Assembly (NCBI GenBank): GCA_900239685.1
Contig: OENT01000409.1
Span: 57,352-121,351, forward strand
Origin: Rotaria macrura
Taxonomy: Eukaryota > Rotifera > Eurotatoria > Philodinida > Philodinidae
Direction: 5' to 3'
DNA length: 64,000 bases
Shown here: piece after piece, positions 25,901-35,900 of the stretch
How positions within the stretch are numbered: position 1 is the stretch's first letter
Layout: every line of letters starts with the position of its first letter
Notes under the pieces: model-generated
What the model saw: only the letters and a program-made list of their open reading frames with translations
The model's database searches: none
What the model was told of the DNA's origin: nothing
Program-made: the position numbers and the translations under genes

Positions 25901-27504
25901 TGATATTCTTTTCTCACTAGATCTGAAATAGAATGATTTTCTAGGATTTACTGCTCGTAGGCGAATATAAGATTCCAAAAACGACAAAGTACAACTAACT
26001 GAAATTCTTCACCCATCGTCTAATGAATACGAGCCGAGAAGCAACTCCTATTAATTTTCAAATCACAGACGAAGAAACATTCTCGTCTTTAATGCAAAAC
26101 GTTTTTGTACTAAAAAAATTCTTGCCATCGATTGAGAATAGAGAAAAACTTGGTCGAATATTTCTATTGCATAATAATATTCGGTGTACTCTTCATAAGT
26201 TTTTACTAAAATGAAATCAACATAGATTGAAAAGAATATACCTATTATAAAAAAAACAATCTCGTTTTCTTCTAGTTTCAATCAATTGTAACTTCCATGG
26301 GTACACTTCGTTTACGTCATTGTGAATTACTCGATGCTTTCGGAAGAATGCTCTTAGAAGATTCAAGTTTAACTTCATCAGCAAAGGCAAAATCTATTCA
26401 ATCGTTTATACGTACATGTGCCTCTGTGAATTATTCTCCGCCAACATTATCGAAAATCATAGAAAATCATTTAGTATTCGATGATATTATACCTAACGAT
26501 GCAAATCAATTGAACGAAATAAAAAGTCGCATCGATCTTGTTTGGTCACTTGCTATTCTAGATCAAGCAAATCAAAATCATTTGTCAATGGTTCTCAATC
26601 AAAATATATTTCAAAATGTACAAAGTATGAAGAAAACTAATTTCATTTTAAACACAACGGACAAATAAACTTTTTTGATTTTCTTCAGATGAAGTATCAA
26701 ATTCAAAGATAGCGAGTGCGCTTAAACTATTAACAACCTATTCATATAGTTTACAAAAATTTTCGAAAAAATTTTCCAAACCAATATTTAACATCGAACA
26801 ACTTGCACAACAATTAACACTAAAAGATTCGAATGCTCAAGATCAACTAGCTAAGGCAGTGATTACATTTGCAGCTGAAAACAAATATTCGAAATTTAAT
26901 GTCGTCACATCGAATATGATTGTTATTGGTAGATGACAAACACATATTCTCCGCATAGATATATTCTTAATTTTATTCGAAATTTTCTTTTCATGTGTAG
27001 ACTGTTTGATGGTTGTCGATAAAACTGGTGCACCACAAGATTTAAACACGGTTCTAACCAATGGAGATAACAATGGAAACAATGGTCAAACAACATTTAA
27101 CAAAATTCGTATCGATGAAAATAATTTCAAGTAAACGAAAAGGATCATGATGAAAACAGACAACAATTAGATTCCTATCGATTTTCTTTATACATAGAAT
27201 TGCATTGAAATGTCTCGATTATCAAGATAAAACACTTTTAACAAAATCTATTTCGGGTTCTGTTGCATTACAATTAAGACTATTGAATTCTCTGGGATAC
27301 AAATGTATACTGGTATGTTGTTCGATTAGGCGAATGGAGCGATAAGGATTTTTCTTTAATTTGTTCTATTGTCATTTGTAGATTGATTATGACGAATTTA
27401 TTAAAATTCAAGTACCCAATGATAGAAGCAAATATATTCAACGTAAAATTAAGGAAACCATTAGTTCAGATCATCAATTGAATACATCTGCTACTACTCA
27501 GTAA
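19990..27504 (+). CDS. FAST kinase domain-containing (FASTKD) protein with RAP domain
   Basis: Ten exons (19990-20124, 20195-20668, 20727-20969, 21033-21167, 24397-24849, 26276-26624, 26689-26928, 27001-27130, 27198-27312, 27382-27504) give 798 residues in one frame. The ATG at 19990 was chosen because [15 protein letters not shown] followed by Arg/Ser-rich residues is a typical mitochondrial targeting sequence. A charged disordered stretch comes first (about 60-200), then helical repeats (about 240-680) as in FAST_1/FAST_2 proteins. The end is a RAP domain (about 690-770: [32 protein letters not shown]). FASTKD proteins bind and process mitochondrial RNAs. Which paralogue (FASTKD1-5 or TBRG4) this matches cannot be settled by eye. 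Two long introns, 3.2 kb and 1.4 kb, interrupt an otherwise compact gene; the first carries a transposon relic. An AATAAA follows the stop near 27645. Confidence 0.82.
23201..24055 (-). mobile_element. decayed MULE-like DNA transposon with TIRs and target-site duplication
   Basis: The two ends of this 855-bp segment are imperfect inverted repeats. The left end (GCGTACCCCTGATTGGTCCC) and the reverse complement of the right end (GGGTTACTCCTGATTCGTCC) share most positions. Further in, a 15-nt block AGAGTGGGGACGAAT occurs as an inverted pair (left copy near 23255, right copy near 23937). The element is flanked by CATATCGCTG at 23191-23200 and CATATCACTG at 24056-24065, a 10-bp duplication with one mismatch; MULEs typically duplicate 8-11 bp. 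The interior holds a broken FLYWCH-type domain on the minus strand, often linked to MULE transposases. It lies in the 3.2-kb intron of the FASTKD gene. Confidence 0.7.
23415..23746 (-). pseudogene. broken FLYWCH/MULE-associated zinc-finger fragment
   Basis: The minus strand encodes a fragment with the FLYWCH pattern: [13 protein letters not shown], then VKWRCR, then NCKSTL, ending in NEHIPH in place of the usual His-x-His. After this motif the reading frame shifts near 23565. The continuation in the other frame ([18 protein letters not shown]..., then IPKI) is also typical of this family, up to a stop at 23415. The frameshift and lack of a transposase core show it is inactive. It sits inside the MULE-like element and is read opposite to the host FASTKD gene. 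Confidence 0.6.
24850..26275 (+). other. 1.4-kb FASTKD intron without a recognised gene
   Basis: The donor ATC|GTAAGT and acceptor TTCTAG join the FASTKD frame directly. Short frames inside, such as 26023-26214 plus, have no matching splice sites needed by the gene and no known domain. No repeat ends were seen. Confidence 0.5.
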
Positions 27505-27867
27505 CCTGCGACATGTACGAAATCAATTTAGAAACTCTTTATTTGTACAGTGATCTGTTTATAACAGACACATTGTATCCCACTCTTTTTTTCGTTTTGT
27601 CCTTTTTTCCATCTGCTTGCATTGGTTTTTGTTGGTATTCATAGGAAATAAAAGTTAAACAAAGGAGAAAAACAATCACGAAAATTCTCAGCATTCTTCA
27701 AAGACAACGTATATTTTATTTCAGTTTGTTTACTGGATTAAATTAAATAAATAAATAGGCGTAGAAATTTCATTCACAAAAAAAAAGAAACACATGAAAA
27801 GAAGAAAAATAGGAACGCGTTTATATGACAAAAGAAACAAGTGAAATAAGAAAAAACAGAATAGATT

Positions 27868-28980
27868 TTAATCTTCGTCGTCATCGTCATCCTCGTCGTC
27901 ATCGTCAGCTGTGGTATCGTTGGCAGTTGTAGTCGCTAGGGCACTTGAACTAGTTACCGTATGGCCATTTTCTGTCGTATCATTATCCTAAACGCAAAAG
28001 AAACAATTATTAGTCTATCGTATTCTTTCATTGATGATGATTGTCTCACTTCATCATCGGATTCATCATCGTCATCATCGTCTTTTTCATCTTCGTCCTC
28101 ATTCTTATGGTTATTCGTTTTTTGCTGTTGTTGGGATGATTTTTGTTGTTGCATTGCTTTTGGTTTGTTAGATTTCTTTTGCAATGTTGGAGGAGCAAGG
28201 CTTTTTTTCATCGGTGGCATACTTTTCTTCTTCATGCTACTAGCAGCCATGGAGCCGACTCCGTTTTGCATGGACGCCACTTGATGAGCTTGAGTACCAC
28301 GTTGAGATTCCATGCTACCAGCATGATCTTCATCGCCTTTGTTTTTCTTCGGTAAGAGCTCTGCACGAATACTAGGTAAGACACCACCTTGTGCTATGCG
28401 AACAAATATACGTAAGTATACAATTATGAATCGAATGACAAGACATATGTCTTCAGTGAGCATTTACCGATAGTCACACCGTCGAGTAATTTATTCAATT
28501 CTTCGTCATTTCGAACAGCTAATTGTAGATGTCGAGGTATAATACGTTTTTTTGCATTATCTCGAGCGGCATTTCCAGCTAGAAAACGAAGAAATGTGTT
28601 CAATATGTTGACAAATATTCATAGACAAAACAACGAACCTAATTCAAGAATTTCAGCAGTCAAATATTCAAGTACAGCAGCTGTAACAACAAGACAACAC
28701 AACGAGAATGTAGTGAAAAATATCGTTATGATTTCTACCTAAGTATACTGGTGCACCTTCACCAATTCGTTCTGAATAGGAGCCGTGTTTGAGATAACGA
28801 TGCTAAAGTAAAATGAAAGAAAATCTCTAACGTCTACTAACATCAAGTTAAACTTACCACACGACCAACGGGAAATGTAAGACCAGCACGTCCACTACGT
28901 GTCGATTGTTTATCTTTAGTTTTGCTTTTAGCTGAAGTATTTTTAGCTGAAGTCATTGTTGTATTACCACGGCCAGACAT
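27868..28980 (-). CDS. histone H2A variant with long acidic C-terminal tail (bdelloid type)
   Basis: Six exons on the minus strand (28980-28858, 28802-28739, 28680-28639, 28578-28468, 28393-28050, 27987-27868) give 267 residues, about twice canonical H2A. Residues 1-130 are a complete H2A fold: MSGRGN start, [52 protein letters not shown] and [18 protein letters not shown], including the acidic-patch residues. Residues 131-267 form a disordered tail: a Lys/Met/Ser/Gln-rich part, then runs of Asp/Glu ending DDDDDED. No SQ(E/D)-hydrophobic H2AX motif is at the terminus and there is no macro domain. Long-tailed H2A variants replacing canonical H2A were described in bdelloid rotifers (Van Doninck and colleagues, 2009), and this gene fits. 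Five introns and likely polyadenylation (AATAAA on the minus strand near 27720) contrast with intronless replication-dependent histone genes. Confidence 0.93.
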
Positions 28981-29389
28981 TTTTTTAAATTGTAGAAGAT
29001 ACTGATCGGTAGAATGTAACTATGATAAATGTATGTATATGTTTTATGTAGGGATGTTGTTCACTTTGACGACCATTCAGTTCGAGTGATGATAGAACTA
29101 TTAGACGGACCAAGACGACTAACAATTTAGAAAAAGAAGAACAGAATGGTAAATCACACTTAAGCATCGCCATATCTTATGCGTTCTTTCTTTCATCTTA
29201 CGTTAGATGAAGACAATGAGCGAATGATATCGTCGTCGTATATGAATATTTTCGGCAGCAATGAATTCATGCATACAATTTCAAAAATGAAATATAATTG
29301 AAGTTTAGCATTACAGCGCGTAGTTAAAACGAAATTATATTAGTTTGTCTTGTTTATTTTCTTTGTTTCGTTTAATTTATTTTGAATGA
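28981..29389. promoter_or_regulatory. divergent intergenic region, histone H2A / orphan gene
   Basis: A 409-bp spacer between two divergent start codons. It should carry the H2A promoter. No other histone gene lies beside it, so the gene is not part of a visible histone cluster in this window. Confidence 0.3.
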
Positions 29390-30022
29390 ATGAACGATGA
29401 GAAACGTAGTTCAACAAATGTTGCGTCAGCTGTTGCCAAACAATACTTGACTATATCGATTGAGCCTGATATTCAATTATCAGATAGTAACGAAATTTAT
29501 TTAGATCAATGTCTTTCACATTTATTTGATATATGTCACATACCGATTGTTTTAAATTGCAAGCTTTCATCAGTGTCATCGTTTTCAAATGCAACAAATA
29601 TAAATCGTGGATCTATGCGCATAAATCATTATCTACGTGTGCTGCAGCCACGTAAATTTTATTGGATGCGTAATATAAAGCAGATGTATTTAAATATACA
29701 TCTTCCAACAAGTAAAACTGAACAATTAACAGCAAATCTCATTGAATTTCATTCATGTAAACGTTTGCCTTATTCAGCTCGTGCAATAATAAAACAAATA
29801 AAGCCAATTGTATTAGTCTATTATGTTGAAAAACGTCTACTAAAATTGAATATACGAGGAGAGAATTGTCTGCTCGAATTAGAATTCTTTTCGCATACGA
29901 ATGAGAATGAACAATCACGAAAAGGTCTTTATTATAAATGGTCAGACGAAGGACACATTCGTTCAACAACAATTCAATTTCATATTGATTACAACATCGA
30001 AACAAATCATTGTCTTATCTAA
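29390..30022 (+). CDS. uncharacterised protein, weak HUS1-like pattern
   Basis: A single open exon of 210 residues starting MNDEKRSS. Codon use is like the neighbouring real genes, and the frame fills most of the space between two confident genes. No catalytic motif, signal peptide or membrane segment is visible. Some spaced residues recall the checkpoint-clamp subunit HUS1 (SNEIYL near the start; a Ser-rich strand; RVLQPRKFYW; then LP-x-x-KT; then LLKLNI and an LEFF strand), but it lacks a clear HUS1 N-terminus and has an insert, so this is only a hint. An overlapping frame (to 30194) ends in a Lys/Arg-rich tail and could be a spliced continuation, but I found no convincing splice pair. It converges on ARPC3. 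Confidence 0.5.
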   Translation: MNDEKRSSTNVASAVAKQYLTISIEPDIQLSDSNEIYLDQCLSHLFDICHIPIVLNCKLSSVSSFSNATNINRGSMRINHYLRVLQPRKFYWMRNIKQMYLNIHLPTSKTEQLTANLIEFHSCKRLPYSARAIIKQIKPIVLVYYVEKRLLKLNIRGENCLLELEFFSHTNENEQSRKGLYYKWSDEGHIRSTTIQFHIDYNIETNHCLI

Positions 30023-30251
30023 TACGATCGACTTATTAAATCAATGTTATTTTTATTTCTATCAACAAAAGACGAACCGAACGATGAGTAAATTAAAAAC
30101 CAAACGAAGAAATAACAAATCGATAGTTGAATGGATTACGAAAGAAAGCATAAAGGCACATGTAAAAAAAAGAAAGAAAGATTTCTCTTTGTAAATCATC
30201 TAAGAAAGTTGAATTCTCGTTAGTTTTCATCGTGTTTCTTTCTAGTTTTGA

Positions 30252-32687
30252 TTATAATGAACCTATATTTAATAAACTTTTATCCATAAAACGCCGGCGA
30301 ACAAAACAAAGCCACCACTAGAATTTCAAAATAGAAATATGAATTTTAAAACATTTTTGTTTTTACTTTTGATGGTTTATCCGTTTCGGGATCAATGACT
30401 CGATCGACCATACGATCACTACATTCTTTACGCAGTTGTTCAAGATATTGCTTCATTTTATCTAAACGTAAATCGTTCAATTATTATCGTCGTTCAATTC
30501 TCGTAAATAGATTACCTAATTCGATATTGAATAGTCGTAAGTAACATAGGTGATACCCGTGTCTGCTTTGTATTTAGTCGATCACTAGTGTATCCTGCAC
30601 ATGTCTCAGGCAACTAGAGTCTGTTGAATTCAAAATTTATGTTGTTAGTCAACGCGAAAAAAACAGTACGATCCTTGTTCGATTTCGTTCGGAATCAATC
30701 GAAAGACTTCTTCTTCTTTCTACAGTCTTGATGTTATGGTTAGTACAGATTTATAACTAGATTTAGCAAAAGAGATGATGGATCGTTACTCTCTGACTCA
30801 TAATGACACTTTTTTCATTACACACAATTTTCAATTGTGACAATAGAATAGAAGTTCGTTCACTTGCTTTTATATACAACATCAAGAGACATAATTACCC
30901 GGACAAGTAATCCTGCTCTGTTTTTTCTCTGCATTTTATTGGCAAGTGATTCGATATGTGCAGCGCATGGTTCCAAGGGACAGGAACCAATCAATATTGT
31001 TCCCGCTCACGTCATGCAGGTGACATCACTGTGCATCGTATTCAATGTTTGGATCGCAATAACGAACGATGATACATCATTTAAGTTAAGTCAAGCATCT
31101 ACGATAGGCTATGATCGATGAGTTGAGAATAGAAAAAAAGAAATTCTCTTTCGAATTTTTCACGAAAGTCAGTATGTAAATGAATTTCTATGAAAACTCA
31201 TTTCAACGACTCGAATCTACAACTATCGGTGCGCTTATGTAAAATAATTAACATGAAAACTAACCAGCTTCATCCGATGATGGTTTTGTAAACATGCCAT
31301 TCAGTGGAAAATCAGAATCACCCGGTATTGGAAATGCCGATATAGCCAATGCTGTTAATTCTTTTTGCGCTTGTATTCGTGATTGACACTTAAACACATT
31401 CATTAGTTAACCATAATATTGAAAATTAGAAGAATTTACTTTTTGAAGACGTCTTAAACATTCGGTTATGTACAATGTCAAGTAGATTAATGTTCGATCG
31501 GCGTCATGCTTCAATAATAAAATTTATTCCATAATAGATATTCATTTATAGAATTAACTCACTTTAATATCAAAATTACGAAAGAAAATATTTGCTCGAA
31601 AAAATTTCATTGCCTCATCAATAATATCTTCGTTGTCCGAAGCTAAAGAGGGAAAATAATAAATGAAAAAAGAAAAAGAAAATTAAAAATTAACAACTAT
31701 TTCTCTTAAACTAGAAAACAAAGGTGCACATGAAGTTTTGATAGAAATGCACAGAGATTCAACTGCTCGCAGAATTATCTCAGCATTCATTTAATCCAAG
31801 CGTTTTTCTAGCTTTTTAATTTAACATGATAAGAAAATGTTTACAATCTCAATATCCAAAAATCTATTTGCCTTTGATAATTTATGACGTACGAACGATA
31901 CTTGTACTTGTTAAATAAATCATGCAAAGTTCAGAAAACGTGTATCAGCCTGACCCTATTCGTAGGAAATCTTACTAACATAGACGGAACGAAGAATATC
32001 GAATTACTGAATGTTCTCTTTCGACTTGGTGGTGTTGTTCTCTGGAAAATCTTCGAAGAATAATATTCAGCGTTATTCGAACGAATGCTTTAGACTTTTC
32101 AGATAATCGTATGTGTCCATTGAAAATATTCAATCTCTTTCCATATTTATTAAATTCGTTCAATGTGTCGTGTTTACAATTAATTTTGCTCGGAGTCGTT
32201 GTCACAAGAAATGGAAAGGGAAAATAGCTACAGTTCATTCTTTCGACTATTAACTTTGATCGAGTCGATTTCTTGTCACATAAATAAATGCCAGTTTCAA
32301 GCAACAAGACTGAAGCCATTCAACAAAGGAAATTCGATGAGCATGCGATGGTAAAAGATAACATGCTATCGAAACTAACGGGGACAACAAAACCTTTCTC
32401 TCACCATTTTTTTATCGCATGTGCATTGTGATTTCAATAGATAGTATTTGAAATAATGTCTCTATATGTCTCAAGTCATTCGATATTTATAAGTATTCAA
32501 AATTTCTCTTACATGTGTCAGTTGGAGCCGGACCACTATAACGTGTTCGAATAGGTAATAATGCCATATTTCCAACACGAAACTTGCTATTAGCAAATGA
32601 AGAATGGTAAGCCTTTAAAATGAGCATGCACAATTTTTAAATACGAAAAAAAATAAATAAATAAAATTCAACTGTCTACTGTACCAT
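30252..32687 (-). CDS. ARPC3: Arp2/3 complex subunit 3 (ARPC3, p21)
   Basis: Seven coding exons on the minus strand (32687-32685, 32612-32513, 31642-31563, 31508-31440, 31388-31265, 30461-30367, 30317-30252) give 178 residues, the same length as human ARPC3. Recognisable blocks in order: [110 protein letters not shown]. It is a structural subunit of the Arp2/3 complex that nucleates branched actin in the cytoplasm. The first coding exon contains only the ATG, directly followed by a GTACAG donor. The last exon supplies the [10 protein letters not shown] end; reading through the GTAAAA donor would give a false truncated tail (VKTKMF). Introns range from 49 to 870 nt. Confidence 0.95.
31643..32512 (-). 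other. 870-nt ARPC3 intron without a gene
   Basis: This intron lies between the exons ending PAPTDT and starting SSDNED. A 114-codon minus-strand frame (31975-32319) inside it has no recognisable domain and is not needed to join the gene. No repeat structure was seen. Confidence 0.55.
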
Positions 32688-32967
32688 TGAGTTAATTTTT
32701 CAAATGTTGTTCAAGAATATAAAGAAATCTAAAAGAACGAAAAAGAATAAACTTTGTCGTACCAAGGCCAATTTGGTGAAAGAAAGAGAGAGAGAGAGAA
32801 GCAAGATAACGAATTAAAAAAAAGAAAAAGAAAATGACCGAAAGCAAATAAAGTGTGAGAGAGAAAACAAAAACAGATATTTATAAACAAGAGACAAAAT
32901 CTAATGTCGAAACAAATTAATAAATAATTAAAAAATAGAAACCAACATATTTTTAAGAATTGACAAG

Positions 32968-35900
32968 TCAAGCTTTTAGTAAATCTTTCAGAATAGTCGA
33001 CGATGATTCTGAATTCGTAGTTGTTGTTGTTGTTGCCGTTGATGATGTAGGTGGAAGAGGTGGCGAATTAATAACAGTTACATTTTGTGTAGGAGTTTCT
33101 GTTGGTAGAACCACTGCTGATGGTTGCCGATTAAGATTTAAGTTAGGTGAATTCACAAATGGATTAGCCGATGCTGATAACGATGGTTTTCTCGTGAGAT
33201 GATGACCACCACTCATATTACTATCGTATCGATGGAGATATTCTTCGGTGTTAAATTTTGCTCTTGGATGTTGAGGATTATTCACCGATTGTTGATCAAC
33301 ATATTGAATTAATAATTCAGTAAATGACTAGAAATAAAACAAATGAGAAAACGAAAAGAAATCTTTTGCTTGAATTACTTTATTGGGATCATAGACTGGA
33401 GTTTCGGATTGTGTTCTCGCTCGAGCTGAATTAACTCCTCCAGGCGTTGCTGGATTTCCAGCTAGCCAGCCTGGTAACCAACCTGAACCGGTTCGCGTTG
33501 TATTAGTATTAGTTGATGTTGCATCAATGGCTCGTTTGTATTCATCTTGTGTGAAACCGACTAAAGCACCTAAAAGTGGAATCACTTCTTGCCGTTTGTT
33601 AACTGGTGTATGAAAATATGATAGAAGAATATTTTTCACAAGTTGTTTTTCAACACGTGACCCCGATGTTGACTGTAAATCGCGTAGATTATATTCATAT
33701 TGTTGAATTTTTCTTTCTTTCTCATGTACTTCATCACGAAGTGAATTGATTAGTAGATCTTTTTTTTCCATTTGTTCATTTAAACGATGTGCAGCCGGCA
33801 ATGCTTCATTATATTCAGCTAAACGATTACGAATTTCATTATTTTCATCTGTTAAACGATTGGATATTGCAGTTTGTTCACGTAATGCATCTTGATATTG
33901 ACGTAAATGTTCATTCATATGTTGTTCACGTTCTGCGAATAAGAAAGAACAAACATAAACAAAGCTATCGGTTTCAATCATGAAACAAACACATGAAAGT
34001 TACTTGGTTAACAGTCCATCAAAAGAAACTTGCAACAGTTAACTGAACTCGAACCAACAATAGATATGGCTGCGCACACCTCTGTTGCAGATTTAACGCA
34101 GCAGAAAAACGAATGTTAAACAATAACATCAGATGTAAAACTAGTTTTCTCCGAATTGAAACGAATAACAAGAAAACTCAAATGCATTCTTCCCCCCTCC
34201 GCACTCCACTTAATATAAGTATCGATACTGCCGAAAACTTGATATAAAATTCTCTGAAATGCAAATTTAATTGATTCACACCTGTACCAAGCTTTATTTA
34301 TTTGAGAATGTTCATTCTCACTAAGAGTTCACTCGGCTGACTACTTAGAAGTTTCTCATGTATATATTGACTGATCAGACATGAACTAAAATGAACTCTG
34401 TTTCACTGTTTCTAAATAGGTGTGTCAATTGTAAAAACAAAGAACAACTTTTCGGATGATATTCTACAACACAACCGTAACATGAAACAGAAGGTAAAAT
34501 TTGACGACAAGAACAGAGTTTCCCTGAAAGAGAGAGAATGAAATGGCGATTAGCAGAAAACATAGTGACCTAGTGATTAGAACTGATGTCGAATAAGAAT
34601 GTTGTACGTGCGGAACTAATGGAGGATATTGTTAGTTCTATAGTTTCTTGTTATCATCTCTCGCACAACGAATATGAAACCAATATTGAACTATTTTGTT
34701 TACAAACTAGTTATTTCACTACTGGACATTTTTTTATTGGTGAATTTTGAAATTTACTTTCACGCCATCAAAATCAATATGAGAAAGATTTTTAACGAAT
34801 CATTTCTCTCGACAACTACTTTTGAGTTTCCTATTTCACATACATCGATCGTCTTTTTTTTGTACTGAGACAATAATATGGATCATTCAATGCGTACTGT
34901 AAAATATTCGTCTTCTCTTTCAGATCCTCACTTTGTTTTTCTACTTCAAGGTGAATTGTAAATAAAACTCACGAGTGTAGTGCTGCTGAGCTTCTTGGAT
35001 GTTACGGATTTTCTTAATGCTCAAGAATTACTTGTTGAACTGATTCCTAAATTTTGTGTTGAACGTTGATATATTGCCTTCATATGTGAGAATATGTTTA
35101 GAAATACATTCGATTCTATTAGTACATGTTTACATCGAACGACTACGTTGAATTGTAGAACTAATGATGTGAAGTTTTCTCGTGTTATTAAAAGATATTA
35201 GACATTCTCGGATCAAATAGAAGCTCTCAATGAGATAATACTGAAATTTAAAATATGGATTGTTCATCTTATTTTCCACTACTTACATCTCATACCTACT
35301 GGTCAAGATTTCTTCACTATTTATTATTCTCATTTTTCGTGACATAAGAAATAATGGGTTCCAAGTTTAAAACATCATCATGATGAAAGATAAATTTTTT
35401 GAAAGTTTCATTACTTGAATATCATGCATCTATGCAAAAAAAAATCTCAGAATCCATAGAATTATTCTATGTGGACAGTTCAAATTTGCCGTCCCAAATA
35501 GTAATTATCCTTTATCTGATGATAATGTCTACAATCTAGTTTTATTAAAAGTATCATGGAATTCATTAAAACAAAAATACGTCTCAGATTGGAAACAATA
35601 GCTAGAAGTTAACTTCAATATTATACTATTAAAAAACTTAATTGTCGCGGCTGTATCGAACGATAATTCGTTAGTTGTGATTTGCAATGTTATGAAAATA
35701 GCGATCGGTTTTGCTTGACTTGTTGTAAACATTTTTCTGTTGATCTTTGACTTTTAGTCGAACGGTTGAAGAAAATAAAGAGAGCATGACATTTGATAAC
35801 GATAAAAAAGAAGTTTTCGTCTTAAACTTCAATCGCTATCCGATTACAAAAAAGAGAATGTTCTTGTTAAGAAAACGCTCTTTCCCTACACTCTATACAG

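Noticed and set aside
26023-26214. 63-codon plus-strand frame as an extra FASTKD exon
   Set aside because: Exons at 24849 and 26276 join directly in phase, and the frame lacks fitting splice sites.
27961-28355. Plus-strand Ser/Phe/Cys-rich frames of 70-107 codons
   Set aside because: They are antisense to the acidic and Gln/Lys-rich tail of histone H2A.
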